Source: Celoporthe dispersa (Eukaryota; Ascomycota; Sordariomycetes; Diaporthales; Cryphonectriaceae). From it: a stretch of 64,000 nt of DNA. The notes under the pieces are model-generated. The model saw only the letters and a list, made by a program, of their open reading frames with translations, was not told the origin of the DNA and searched no databases. Positions 32,855-44,872 of the stretch are shown here, piece after piece; position 1 is the stretch's first letter; the number at the start of each line of letters is the position of its first letter. Both the position numbers and the translations under genes were made by a program. The DNA lies in the NCBI GenBank assembly GCA_016584495.1, contig WAID01000009.1:496001-560000 (forward strand). Direction: 5' to 3'.

Positions 32855-35580
32855 CTACCTGGCAAAGACCTTGACCACACCGTCGCCGCCGCCGCTGACA
32901 ACCCATCGGCCGTCTTGGCTCCACACCACGGCACACACACCCTCGCCGCGCATGACCCGGTGAGATGTGATCTCCTGCGTGCAGCTGCGCTTCTCGAGCG
33001 ACCAGAAGCGGAGCGACGCGTCATGACCCGCCGAGACAAGTTCGCGTCCGTCGGGTGACAGCGACAGAGATGAGATGGCAGCTGGGTGGGCGAGCATGGT
33101 GTAGGTACATTGGCCTAGAGAGAGAGAGGGGGGAGGGCGAACCTTTATCAGCATCATAGCCCACGGTCACATAGTATATCACGTAGAACCTGCATATCAG
33201 ACTTACCGCTATTGGCGTCAAAGAACCGAACGAAGCGGTCCTCGTGGCCAGAAATGATGGTACCCTCGACGCCGCTGCCCGCCATCTGCCTGCTACCGCC
33301 CGTCGGGCCCGCTCCGCCTCCACTCGAGTCATCCTCGCTTAGGCCGAGTGCGCCGTGATTGTTCTGGTGTTGGCTCTGGTCAAGTCCAACAGTGGTTGCG
33401 ACAACTGCGTTGACGCTTGTGTTGATGGTACCGTCATATGTCTCCAGGCTCGCCATGCTGCCAATCTCCTCTCCTGTCCGGGTATCGTACACAATGATAG
33501 CAGCATCTGAGTAGCTCACCACGAACGACTCTCCAGACGCGCTGAGCGCGGTGATGCAGGTCGGTGATGCGCTGGAGTTCTCGCGTGAGATGGTGTGGAC
33601 CAGTGTGTGGTCGAAAGGGCTGTTGGAGGCCATCGTCGGCTGTGGGCTGCTGGGGAACGCAGACCCAGAGCTCATGCTGTTGCCTCGGACGCGTCCAGAC
33701 CCACCAGCCCTACGTCCTGCCGAGGCGGGCGGCGGCTGTGGGCTCGTCATCTGTGGCGGCTGGCTCACAGACCAGATGCGAACGGTACCATCAGCGGCGC
33801 CAGAGGCGAGGAGAATGCGGTCAGCAGCGCCGTAGGGACTATTTTGGCCAAACACGACGCCAAGTGTGGCGGGGAGCACGCAGAGGGTCCAGACTGCATC
33901 GGTATGGCCATCCAGAGTCGCTTTAGGATCGACCCTGCCGCGCTCCCAGACACGAATAGTCGAATCCTGCCCGCCCGAGAATATCCAGCCGTCGCCCAGA
34001 GCCCGGCCGCCGGTCGTGAAGTTGGGAGATTGTGACCATGAGGTCAGGCAGAGCACTGCACCGTTGTGTCCACGATGGGTGAAGTCAGCCTGGACGTCAA
34101 GGTCCGACAGGGTGTTGTTATACATATGCGGGCTGCCTCGTGGGATGTGGAACCGCTTGATCAGGCCGTCGTCACTGGCCGTGCAGATCTCTGGCTCGCC
34201 AGGGCTGCCGCCTCCAGAGAAGATGACTGACCGCACCGCGTTCAGATGGCCGCGCAGGCCGTACCGAAGCTTGAAGCTACCACTCTCGGTCTTCTGCGCT
34301 AGGGAGTTTAGAGACATTTCCTGGTCCGAACTTCTCCGTCTCCCTAGAGAGGCCTTTCGACGGTGCACCGGCTGTCCGCGCCCTGGTGACTTGGGTAGGA
34401 TCTCGGCCGTGGGAAAAACATCAGTGTCGGGCCGATTCGAACCGGCAGGTGGTTGCGAATGCGGTGAAGGGTCGGGAAAAGAGCCCTCGTTAAAATTCCA
34501 AGCGTCGTGGTCAGCAGGCCCTTCCTGCTTGGGGGCATCGGCACCGCCTTCAACCCGAGTAAGAGGTTTCACGCTGTGGTTTGATTCCTGAGGGGAATCG
34601 TCGACCATCCGAGCAGATACTGACGGGCCGGGCCACTGAACCGTATTTCCGAAACCTTGCTGCGGATCAGCTGCCCTCATAATACTCTGCGGGGCTGCGG
34701 TAGGCTGCGGCTGCTGGATCTCGGGATGCTTGACGGCCAGTTGGCTGGGAGGAGGCTGACCCTGCACAGGCTGCTGCACATGGTTGGCGACCGGCTGCCC
34801 GGGCCTGAAGACTATATGGTTCTGGGCCTGGCGAACAGCAGCAGACGAAAGGTGTTCCATCGGCGGCTGAGAGCTAGGCAGGCCGTACCCCTCGCTCTCG
34901 CGAAGGTCTTCCAACATCGGAAGCGGCGGTGACTCTCGTGGTGGTATAGGGTTGGCGGGCGTGATCATGAGATAGGTAAATTCGGCCTGGCACTGGTCGA
35001 GGAAGGTCTTGAGGTCTGATCGCTGTGCCTCGTCATCATCGGCCCGCTCCACATCCACGCCTGGGTCGTTTGAGACACCCGTGTTCTTCTCGGTTGCTGC
35101 TAGGCGGGAGACACGGTCAACTGGTGGCCAAGCCCGGGCGGCGGGGGCAGTGGAGGGAGGGATGACCTAGATAAAGGACAGTGCAGACTTACATCGTAAC
35201 TTGGCCTGTATCAAAGCTTCCCTGTCCAGCTTCTTAGGCTTGGGAGCTTCACCCTCGACTCTGTCCCCCTCGGCGGCAGCCTTAAGCTGGGCGCTCTGCT
35301 CCTTCACCTTGGCCTCGAGTATGGCGACGTACTTCTTCAGCGCCTTCTGCGTCGCGTCTGCGCGTCGTGCTGCCCCCTCGAGGTTTGCTATGCGGCCTTT
35401 CATCTCCTGCTTCTCGATCTCCCAGGCGTTGCGATCGCGCTCGTGTCGATGCCACTCGGTCTGGAGGAAGCGCATGACACCTTGCAAGGTATACTCGGTG
35501 GCATGAGGCTGGCCGCCGTTGGCGTTGTTGATGCCACCGGGGCCACCTCCATGGCCACCGGACTGCATGGAGTTGGCCAT
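32855..35580 (-). CDS. pro11: Striatin, STRIPAK scaffold (PRO11/HAM-3 type)
   Basis: Regulatory B-type subunit and scaffold of the STRIPAK phosphatase-kinase complex, which in fungi controls hyphal fusion and fruiting-body development. Three exons, 35193-35580, 33207-35099 and 32855-33114, with introns 35100-35192 and 33115-33206, give 846 residues with no frame error. The N-terminal striatin domain (YTLQGVMRFLQTEWHRHERDRNAWEIEKQEMK, about 30-62) leads into a coiled coil to about 110. A long Pro/Gln/Ser-rich linker follows. The C-terminal WD40 propeller runs from about 400 to the end (LRYGLRGHLNAVRSV, ISGHEDRFVRFF, LVSAGHDASLRFWSLEK). The length matches fungal striatins known to me, about 845 residues. 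The symbol follows the Sordaria orthologue. Confidence 0.93.
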
Positions 35581-36999
35581 GTCCTCTCCTGTCGCCTGCG
35601 GGCTGGGTGTGAGATGCGCCCACGCCCCCGTCTAGCCCAATGTCTGCGTTGAGGTCGCCTGTGCTCGCGATACCTGTGCTCGTGGGGTCGTGCTTGGGAC
35701 AGACCATGCGAGAACCGCGTTCAGTCCAATGACCGGCGCGTCTTGTGAGGGGAGGAGAAATGGATTTCGTGGATCGGACCGGTAGTGCGCCCGCTGGTGT
35801 CCTGGCGTGTAGGGCGGGCTATGTCGGGAGTCGCGGTCGCATTAGAGAGGAGGTCTGCCAGCTCGAAGAGGTGAGGGAGGGGAGAGACCGTGGTCGTGCT
35901 GGCTCGTGGGAAGAAGGTATGGTGGGAGTGGCTGGCTGATGTCGAGTGAGTGACGATGCGCCGCCAAGTCAACAACCCACACAGGCCAGACAGTCCACTT
36001 CTCTCAACAGGCCGAGGTGGCTTGGTCGCGTGGGTGTTCTGTCGGGTTGTGGTTCAGACGAGATGGTGTTCGTATCGTTGACTTTTCTCGTCAGTTCGTC
36101 GCGTCATCAATACAGATTGTTTGATGTCCAGGCAAATGTTGTGGGCAATTGCAAAAAATAGAATAAAATAAAAAATTGGTAGACTCTGACCTGATCCTGC
36201 TGTGGTGATGTCCTGAAAAGCGCATCGGCCATACAAGAGCTCTCCCCCCCAAAAGCCAAGGATTGGGCAGTGGCTGGCCACTGCAATGCTTGCCTGCTGC
36301 TGCTGTACCTTCTTGCACCTTGCACCTTGCACCACTGACGGCTGCAGAGCTTGGTGCCCTGGGCCGCCAAGGGCGGGGCTGCATACAGGGTTCATCACCA
36401 ATCACAGTAGCCTGTTCCCCATCGACACCTGCTGAGGATGCACGGGCCAGCAGACTGCCAATTGACAGGGAACAAGTGGTCCATGCCCCTGGCTACGGGC
36501 CACTGTTAATGGTATGTACTGCTGTACGTACTGATTATGCTCGACAGATGTAGTGCAACGCAGTACGTAATTAGTATGAAGTCACGAATTACTGGCATGG
36601 TAACTCGACCCTCAGCATGTGTCTTGTATGATATACAGGTCAAAGAGATCTTAACTACCCACCTATCAGTTTTTTTCTTCTTCTTTCTTTCGAAAGAACC
36701 AAGCAAAAGAAAGAAAAAAGGGAAAGGGGAAAAAAAAAATCTTGTGTGAGTAGAGCACAAGAGGTGTGCATAGTGGCTGCAAGAAGAGCAGAGAGCCTCA
36801 ACACCTGTGCCGGGTGCGCGTCCGTATGTGGCAATGCTGCTGGACAGGCTTCACCAAGCAGGTGGATCTGTCGACAGCCGCTGAATAACAAGTGGCAGGT
36901 AAGAATATGGCAATGCCATGTCAGGCTTAGATCTAGGATTATCGAAGCGATCCGCTGGCGGTAGGCAGATACTCTTCACGAAACCCGAGCCGCTGTGTA
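35581..36999. other. Intergenic region
   Basis: About 1.4 kb with the striatin promoter and long leader at its left end. It carries a 7-bp tandem repeat at 36313-36333 and an A/T-rich tract near 36.66-36.74 kb. No gene supported; frames on both strands overlap and lack content. Confidence 0.5.
36313..36333. repeat. TTGCACC tandem repeat, three copies
   Basis: Three perfect head-to-tail copies of TTGCACC upstream of the striatin gene. No known function. Confidence 0.9.
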
Positions 37000-38349
37000 T
37001 CAAAACTCTAGCTCCTCGACTTCCATCCCACAACTGACGCACGTCTTGACAGTCTCCCCGTCCTCGTTCTCGATCGCCCGCCCCCACTCGTGAACGTGAC
37101 GTCCCGACCTGCCAATCTCGTCGCCAAACTTCTGTGCCCCGCCGCCGCCTCCCGCCGCCCGCCGCATCGCCTCGGTCCGGGTCTTGCGCTTGAGCTCAAA
37201 CAGCCTCTCCTTGAACTTCTTCTCCTTCTGCTTCTTCTTGTTGGTCTCGCGCTTCTCGAACTCGGCGTCCAGCGCCTCGGCGGAGCCCCATTTCGTGTTG
37301 AAGGCGTACTCTTCCACCTGGTACCGCAGGAAGAGCATCATGTCATGCCAATGTGATTTGTGCGGGTTGGGTTTAGAGAGGTGCGGGAGAAGTTCCGCGT
37401 CTCTCAGCTCAGCTGCGTCCCGTGCGTCAGCGTGGGCTCAACTGTTACAGCGTGGAAAGCGAAGATGTCGACTTACAGTCGGTGATGAGATAGTCCTCCT
37501 TGCACTCCGTCTTTGTCAGCAGGCTGTACTTCTCCGGGAGCTTCTCCTTGCAGCCATTGCAGACCCGGCAGTTGAACACCTCGTCCCACACGAAATCGAT
37601 CTCCAGGCTCCCACACTCCCTACACTTCTTCCTCTCCTCCTTATCTGTCAGCACGCTCAGGCCCGGCTCGAACGGCCCGGCCTTCTGTCTCTGTAGCTTC
37701 CGAAGCAGCTGTAACCTCTCCCACTCCGCAGCCGTCATATGCTTGGGCTTCTGCTCCTCATCGGGGCCACCGCCGTCACCACTCCTGGACGGCCCGCCTA
37801 TAGACATGCTCTTGTTCCAAGGGTCATCCTCCGCCGATAGGAAACCACCCTTGGTATCCGTCATGGCGCTGAAGTTATAGTCCACAAACCGCGCGAACTT
37901 CTTGCTCGCCGGCCGCAGCGCCGTCCTCGGCCGCGCCATCCTTCTTGGCTGGCGACCGCCCGTCACGGTTGGAGGCGGGAACCTCGGACTGCGTGATAGA
38001 CTCGTAGGGACGTTTATTATTGCGCGGCTGCTGCCTGGTACCAGTGCCAACGACGTGGATGTCGGGTGTGTTCACGAAACCGGACGAGGTCTTGGCTATG
38101 GCGGGCTCGGTGCCGGTCGCGCGGGCGTGGGCTTCTTTTTGGGTGCGGAGATCTTTGGCGCGGAGCCGAGACTCTTCCTGTTGTTGAGAGAATTGTGTTA
38201 GATAGAGAGCACGCAGTTAAGATTTCCCATGTAGGTTGTGGAAGAGATCGTACCAGCTTGCGCGTGACTTCTGGTGTTGGAGGGGACGCATTCACGGTCT
38301 TGTCACTGTTCCGATTTGTCTGCGGTGGTGGGGTGGAGGGGCGCTCCAT
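37000..38349 (-). CDS. rad14: RAD14/XPA DNA repair protein (one frameshift)
   Basis: A DNA-damage-recognition and scaffold protein of nucleotide excision repair, nuclear. Exons are 38254-38349, 37477-38177 and 37000-37412, with introns 38178-38253 and 37413-37476. The zinc finger is C-x2-C-x17-C-x2-C (CRECGSLEIDFVWDEVFNCRVCNGC), preceded by FARFVDYNFSAMTDTKGGFL and followed by KTECKEDYLITDSELRD, PNPHKSHWHDMMLFLRYQVEEYAF and a basic helix. All are XPA hallmarks. Exon 2 changes frame near 37915-37925: the upstream frame reads PYESITQSEVPASNRDGRSPAKKD and the downstream one KKFARFVDYNFS, so there is one base too many in a GC-rich stretch. With one base removed the gene gives 402 residues. Error is likelier than loss, because everything downstream is well preserved. 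Confidence 0.9.
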
Positions 38350-38882
38350 GGCCGTCGGAAAAGTGATGCACAAACTTCTAAGTTTAAGGAGGCCGAGAGA
38401 ACGTGTATGAAGACGGTTTTGAGGATATCAGTTGTGAAATCAGGGTTATTGGAAAGCCGATTGTTCTTGCAGAAGCCGCGGCGAGGCTATGACGCCCAAG
38501 ATGGTTTGGGACGCGGCAGGCATCCACTCCGGAGAACCCGACCCTACCACAAACACCAGTGGCAACAGCTAAGAAGAAAAAAAGAAGAAGAAAAAAAAGA
38601 ATGCAATACTTTTAAAGCATGCTGGAATCAATATGATCTCTTTATTAATGACATTGTGTATTGTACGATCCTGGCATCAGTTTCCAGTCAGATCAGCGCG
38701 TGACATGGCGCCTATCTCGCAGCAGCGGCACTAGATTCCCAGCATGGCCCGTCGCGAGACTTGCGACTCGAGCCCTCTGCAAGAGATGTGCCCCCGCCGC
38801 CCGTGGCTCTAGGGTAGAGTTCAGGTCCGCAGACTAGACTGCACCTTCATTGTAGGTCCAAGCTCCTGCGCGATGCTCGATT
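38350..38882. other. Short intergenic region
   Basis: About 530 bp between the start of RAD14 and the end of PHO88, both minus strand. It holds the RAD14 promoter, an A/G-rich tract at about 38573-38600 and the PHO88 3' flank. No gene. Confidence 0.55.
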
Positions 38883-39684
38883 TTACTCCTCCTTCGCGCC
38901 GCCGCGACCCGACCTCTCGGCAGCCTCGACAGCCTTGCGGTCGCTCTCGGGAGGACCCTGCATGCCGCTCATGAAGCCAGCGGCGGCCTTGAAAGGTCTC
39001 TTGAGGTCTCCCGAGGCGGGCTGGCCGAGCACGTGAATCTTGAAGAGGTTGTTCTCGAAGGCGCCCTTGAGGGGGGATGATGCTCTGGATCAGCAGCGGG
39101 TTGGTGTACTTGAAGTACAGGTGCATGACGGCCATCATTCCCACGCCCATCATCTGGGATCGGAAGAGCTGCTTGAGCTGCGCGGTATCGTAGGCGTGGA
39201 TGGTGGTCGTCACCAGCTTGGGCTCCTCTGAGGAGCCCATGGGGGCCGGCTCGACGTACTTGAGGGTGGTCATGTCTGCAGCAGGGGACAACAGTCAGTA
39301 CTGCCTCGGGACAGTCCACTTCTGGATCAGCTACGGGCTCTGGGAGGATGCGCACCCTTCTTCTTATCAATCTTGGTCTTGATGAAGTAGTAGACGCCCA
39401 GGATGATCAGGTTGCTGAGGATGTAGAGGCCGCGGACGCCGTTGAGAACGTTTGGGTCGTCAAAGGGGACCTTTTTGGACACCTGCATCATACCCAGTAT
39501 GATCACCACGTTGACGCTGAGAAGGCAGATGTCATGTTAGTATCCTTCCGCCCGTTTCACTGACCCGTCGCTGCGGTCGCGTGCGCCATAACCTGCCCTC
39601 GAGGCCCAGCAGCGCCCAGCACTTGATGCGACAACCCTTGGGGAGATGAGCAAAGACATACATCTGAGGACTAAGGCCGGCCAT
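38883..39684 (-). CDS. pho88: PHO88/SND3 ER membrane protein (one frameshift)
   Basis: An ER membrane protein of the SRP-independent (SND) targeting route, first named for phosphate-transporter maturation. Exons are 39662-39684, 39356-39516 and 38883-39275, with introns 39517-39661 and 39276-39355. The protein starts MAGLSPQIVNVVIILGMMQVSKKVPFDD in pieces, has membrane segments at about 9-22 and about 38-55, and has the signature TTLKYVEPAPMGSSEEPKLV, then MGVGMMAVMHLYFKYTNPLLIQS. The frame breaks at a six-G run (39071-39076; C6 in the coding strand). Removing one base restores PLKGAFENN to a stop at 38883-38885 and 191 residues, the usual length. Such a widely conserved gene is unlikely to be dead, so this is probably a homopolymer error. 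Confidence 0.9.
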
Positions 39685-40427
39685 CTTGACTGATGTTGTT
39701 GATATGAAAGAAAAGAAGAGAAAATAGGGGGGTTGCTGTTGGAGAGAGTGTGTCAAGAGGACACCTAATGCTGAGGATGGAGAGGAATCGGCAAGAGGTG
39801 GCTGTTGAAGCTCGGCATACTTTTGCGTGCAGCTTGGGATTCACCACAGAGATGCCACCTCACGGCTGAGTGGGCTTGTGCTCTAGTGGGTCTAGCCTTT
39901 TGCTGGTATCAAGCCTGATTGGCCACTACAGGCCACTGTCAAGACTAGCCGGGCCACAATGACCTGGCTTTATTCGATAAGGCCCTGATAAGACATGTTG
40001 AGGCTCTAGAATATTCTTATATCTTACATAAAACATCTAACCTCTTGGCTCTCTAGCCTTTTTGTTTCTGATAATAAAAAAACCAACACCATCTTGACTA
40101 GGTCTCAAGCCCCATTTTAAAACCACCAACTGAGATAGGTGCAGCCCTTCTATTAGGTCAATCGCTAATAGCGTACTTGCCCTGCAGGAGGGTGCAGTTG
40201 TGTGTAGATACTTAGATGGTGGTCAAAGTATGGAGCCATGAAAAATATTGTGGCCTGGGTACCACCATAGCCATCTTCTTCGTCTTCCTTGCTGCCTCAG
40301 CTTCCAGTGAGCAGCAGTCAACCCTCAACACCTTCAGAACCCGGGGCTGGATATACTCAGCCATAGGAACTACCCAAAGCAGGGCGCAGGAGAAAAAGCA
40401 GCATCCTCCCGCTCTCTCGATTCCGTC
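39685..40427. other. Divergent promoter region
   Basis: About 740 bp between PHO88 (minus) and the methyltransferase-like gene (plus). It probably carries both promoters. I see no clear box beyond AT-rich sequence near 40.0-40.1 kb. Confidence 0.5.
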
Positions 40428-41024
40428 ATGGATCCGACCTTGCCAGCGCTGAGCGGCGAGCCCTGTCGCTATCCGGATCTCTGCCTCAGCCTCTCCAACA
40501 GGCTCATCCGCTGTCTCACAAACATTCTCGACCCGGCCAGCGACAGATCCCGTTCCACCCTCGTCCTCTCCGTCGGTAGTGGCAGTGGCCTCCTGGAGGC
40601 TCACCTGCAGGCCTATTGGGCATCTCATCCCGAGTGCAACCTCGAGGTTCGAGGCATTGAGATCCGCACCGCACCCAGCGCGCGTCCCGTCAACCGCTGG
40701 CTCCCTGAGGAATATTGCGGTACCGTCAGAGGCACCTGGGAGCTCTCCTCAGACCTCAAATCTGCAGGAGCCCTGATGTTCGTCTACCCGCGAGAGCCCA
40801 GTCTAATCAGTCGCTATCTAGTGGCAGCCGCCGAAACTCAGGATCACCTCTTAGGCACGGTAGTGTGGCTAGGCCCGCATGCTGACTGGCAGACCTTTGA
40901 GGCTTGCCTGCGTGATGCACCAGGCTTTGGGCCTATACAGGTCATACAGGATTGCGGGTTGGTCGAGTACGAGATGATGGCCATCATCCGCAGGCCATCG
41001 ACCGGTGCCCTCCCGCCATCTTAA
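40428..41024 (+). CDS. Methyltransferase-like hypothetical protein
   Basis: An intron-free frame of 198 residues. LVLSVGSGSGLLEAHL (about 45-60) resembles the glycine-rich SAM-binding loop of Rossmann methyltransferases. VRGIEIRTAPSARPVNRWLPEEY follows at the place of the motif-II acidic residue (Glu in GIEI), and GALMFVYPREPSL looks like the strand of motif IV. The length is short for a full methyltransferase, and no target-recognition region is obvious. It may be a divergent or non-catalytic member. No targeting signal is visible. Confidence 0.65.
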   Translation: MDPTLPALSGEPCRYPDLCLSLSNRLIRCLTNILDPASDRSRSTLVLSVGSGSGLLEAHLQAYWASHPECNLEVRGIEIRTAPSARPVNRWLPEEYCGTVRGTWELSSDLKSAGALMFVYPREPSLISRYLVAAAETQDHLLGTVVWLGPHADWQTFEACLRDAPGFGPIQVIQDCGLVEYEMMAIIRRPSTGALPPS

Positions 41025-42658
41025 GTGACCTCAATGTCACAGACGGGTCGGCATCGGCGTCACGAGGCTCGGTGGGACTCACGTTCAAGTGATCAGGGCG
41101 GCGGGCAGGGAGAGGGAGCTCGACGGATCTTCCGTCCGCCAGAGGAGTTCGGAACATTTGGTTCGGATACCTGGGCGTCCCAACAGATCAGCCTCATATG
41201 ACTATCAATGGTCAGCGTGTGGGTCTTTCTCCAGGTCAAGCTCTGCTGTATCTCTTATCATGATCCCTTATTGCTTCGCAAATTACTTCCTTGCAGTGCT
41301 ATTCTTGAGCCACCCGCCGGCCCTTACAGGCTACACATGCGATACCTACTCAAGTAGGTAGTAGGGACTGACCTGAGATGGGTGCCACACGGACAGCACC
41401 GCAGGTTTCGTAACCTGCACCGCGGAACCGCGGAAAGGCCCGCACCGCGCACCGAGGCTTCTGTCCTTCTCGTGTGTCACACCGTTGTCTGTCCCTCTAC
41501 CGTCCAGTTTTCGTGAGACCAATGATGCCATCTGTGGAGCATCAGGCTGGCCTACTGCTTGTCTACAATCAGTATAGGCCACAGCAGTAGTGGCAACATT
41601 AGGTGGGGACGCTGGCTCCACCGTGCGTGGGACTGCGCTGCTGGTGGACCCCTGAGAGCCGACCCAACATTTCACCCTCTGAACTATACAAGGCTCCAGG
41701 TCTTGGGTGATGGGCTCCTACAGGTCAATGTTTCTTCCAGTCCGCAACATCTTCTCGCCCTTGATCGGCTGACTACCACGTACATTGTGTGGTACTCTAG
41801 CGCTCTAGCGATTTAAATTTCCACATCGAGCCATGCCTCCGCACGCCCTGGCATCCAACGACAAGAGGGGTGCAGCTTAGCTAGCTTGTGATGTGCGTGT
41901 CCCACATAAGCTCTGAGCTGATTAGTGACGGTTGGGTGCTGATTTCCTGGCGGTAGCATACACCAGACGCAGTCCTGTGTTACATGTGGTATGCAGTTGG
42001 AACGCGCACTTGACATGGTGGTGGTCTTGTCTTGTACACGTTGCATGAATGGTTCGATATGGCTAAAAAAAAAATACTTGGGCAGTCGGGGAATTTGATC
42101 TACAGTAGTACTGTGGTAGTGGTATGGATTCAATTGTGGCCCTGTCCCCTCTCCTAGTACGTATACAGGGCCAGGTTACCCAGAACAAGGCTTGCGAGGC
42201 CAGGCTACAGCAAGTTGTGTGACATTTACTCTGGACCCAGTTCCAGCCCAGCACCATTAGGCCACCCCCTGTACTCGTCTGCGTCGCAGTCAACCCCACC
42301 ATGCTTTCGTCCGTTGCAGGGCAGAAGCTGTCGAATCAGTCCACATGAGATCTAGCACCTCCGTTTGCTTGGCGTTACATCGCTGCTTGTGGTCACTGGA
42401 TAGGGGCAAATTTCCATCGCATTTGGCAGCGTCGCGACTCATGGGTCTTTCTTATTTGAACCTCGGCAGATAACCCTTTTGGAAATCTGGACCGTTTTCT
42501 CTCAAGAAGCCCGTTGTTCCTCCTTCCCTAGCGTTGTTGTCTACAGACTCGAGCTTCAGACTGGTGTGACTGGTTATTCGTCCCTCCACAATTTCAAAAG
42601 AACATCAACAATAACAACATCTTCTTCAACATCATCATCATCATCATCATCATCAACC
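41025..42658. other. Intergenic region
   Basis: About 1.6 kb, with the promoter and leader of the MDR gene on the right and an ATC/ATA-rich leader just before its start (42628-42655). CCGCGGAA motifs recur near 41420. No supported gene. Confidence 0.5.
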
Positions 42659-44027
42659 ATGGCCACCACCGTCAACAACAAGGCCCTTATCTACAAGAGC
42701 GTCCCGGAGGGCCTCATCCGGCCCAACGTGGACATGGCCTTTGAGGACCGGCCCCTTGAGCTCACGCCGCCTCCCAAGGGCATGGTCGTCAAGACCCTCA
42801 TCATCGGCTTCGACCCGCACATGCGCGACCGCATGAAGGGCCCCACCTTGAGAGCTACGTCCCAGGCTACGTGCCCGAGGAGCCCATGAACACCTTTGCC
42901 GTGGCCAAGGTCCTCAAGAGCGACCACGAGAAGTTCAAGGAGGGCGATCTCGTGGCAGGTGTCATGCCCATCGCCGAGTATGGCGTCATTCCTGAGCAGG
43001 TGAGTTACTTCACTCCAGAAGCCAGGAATTTTACGACGGTTGGCGGAGCTGGCGGAACGGGCAATGCTGACGGCGGTGGATGTAGCTTATCGAGGCCAAG
43101 CCGATGGCTGCGTATATGATTGAGAAGCTGGAGAATAAGTACAACCTTGATCTCGGGAACTGGGTCGGGCCCCTGGGCCTGGCCGGACAGACCGCATGGG
43201 TACGTCTCACCCGCCCCGATCCCCCCTCATGACAAAGGCGCGGGCCGGTGAAGCCAGAATGGAGACTGACAGGCGAGCAAACAAGAACTCCTTCTACGGT
43301 CTCGTGAAGCCAGAGAAGGGCAAGACCATCTGGGTCAACGCCGCGTCCAGCGCTGTGGGCGAGATCGTGGTGCAGCTCGCCAAGAAGGAGGGCATGCGCG
43401 TCATCGGCAGCGTCAGCTCCGACGAGAAGGCCAAGTACGTCGTCGAGGAGCTGGGCGCCGACGAGTGCTTCAACTACACCAAGGAGAGCTGCAACGATGC
43501 GCTCAAGAGGCTTGCCCCCGAGGGCCTTGACGTGGTGTATGAGAACGTGGGCGGTGATCATTTCGAGGCTGCGATTAACAATATCAACTGGTTTGGTCGC
43601 ATCATTGTCTGTGGCATGGTAAGTCTCTGCAAACCCCCTCCCCCAACCCGGCTTTTTTTTTTGTTTCTTTCTTTTCTTCTTCCTTTCTTGCCTTCTTTTC
43701 TTCGTGACAGGATGGCCTACTAAGAGAGACTCACTCCATCAGGTCTCAACATACAACACGCCTCAGGAGGAGCAGTACAGGGTCAAGAACCTGGCCGAGA
43801 TCTTCCGCAGACGCATTCTCATCCAGGGCTTCATCTTCTGGGACGACAACATCTACACACCGAACATTGCTAGCTTCTGGGAGAAGATGCCCAAGTGGAT
43901 CGCCGATGGCTCGATCAAGACGAAGACGACCCATTTTGAGGGTTTCGAGAACGCGCAGGAGGCTTTCCTGTCTCTCTTCACAGGAAAGACATTTGGTAAG
44001 GCCACGCTGAAGGTAGCAGACCTGTAG
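42659..44027 (+). CDS. MDR-type NADP-dependent alkenal/prostaglandin-like reductase (one frameshift)
   Basis: A zinc-independent medium-chain reductase like leukotriene-B4 12-hydroxydehydrogenase/alkenal reductase, which reduces the C=C bond of enals and enones. Exons are 42659-42999, 43086-43199, 43286-43618 and 43743-44027, with introns GTGAGT, GTACGT and GTAAGT type. Landmarks are FDPHMRDRMKG, GLAGQTAW, the nucleotide-binding NAASSAVGEIVVQLAKKEG, VYENVGGDHFE and the C-terminal FENAQEAFLSLFTGKTFGK. Near 42841-42850 the frame slips: the first exon reads off into a stop at 42887-42889, while ESYVPGYVPEEPMNTF continues in the next frame. One missing base explains it and gives 357 residues, the usual family length. 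All other parts are well kept, so error is likelier than decay. Confidence 0.88.
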
Positions 44028-44872
44028 AGTGGAGGGGATACGGATAAAACAATACCCAGCGAAACAAAAAGTGGTGATTAGGTGATTACCAGACTGCGGA
44101 TGGAACACACGGATCCCTACTACATCTAGACTGCAGATCTTGAAATCCAAATGACATTAGTACTACCTGTCAACCTGTCAACCACTCAACGCACTGTTTT
44201 GCCCGGCTATTAATAGCTCTCGAGCGTTGAGGAATGTCAGTGCGAATATGCACCAGCCAAACTGAATTCGATCTAGTTTTGTCACCCAGCGCGGCGTGGC
44301 GCGGTCCAAGAGCCAAGGTGCGCTAACCACGCATCAATCCAACTACATTGGGCGGGATATACAACGCTGCTATTATTTCCATTTAGAAGAGGACAAGAGG
44401 CTTGGGTGTACCAGCCTTGGCAACCTCGGACCTTGAAATTGAGCGCTCTTTCTTGACTTTTTTTTTTTTTTTTTTTTGTCCTCAAACTGACTTGGATCAC
44501 TCTTACAAGACTCTGGAATCCTTTGCTCAAATTTACAGTAAAGGACGGCGCGCGAGGTTGAAGCAGAATGTTAAGAGTGAAACTCAAAATTTGTGTTTGT
44601 TATTCTAGCCATATTTAGCCAGCACAGGTAGCTGTGCATGGGCTCAAGATGCAAAATATGCTGGAATGTCTCTGATTATTATTATAGTAGACGTCTCCCT
44701 CGTCGCAATCCCCAACAGAAACATTATATACTACCGTTGTAAAAAGTACAGTGCGTAGTAAAATAGCTACATGAATCGGAATATCTTCAAACAAAGGAAT
44801 TAGATAAGACATCAAGAAGACAGCAGTAGAGCTGAAGCGGCCGGTTTGATCCAGGGCGGAAGTCCGAGTCTA
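44028..44872. other. Convergent intergenic region
   Basis: About 850 bp between the 3' ends of the MDR and thaumatin-like genes. A poly-T run at about 44459-44477 is the only conspicuous feature. Confidence 0.5.

Noticed and set aside
34430..34450. GGTTCGAATC on the minus strand, a tRNA B-box look-alike
   Set aside because: It lies inside the striatin linker coding sequence in the correct frame; no tRNA fold around it.
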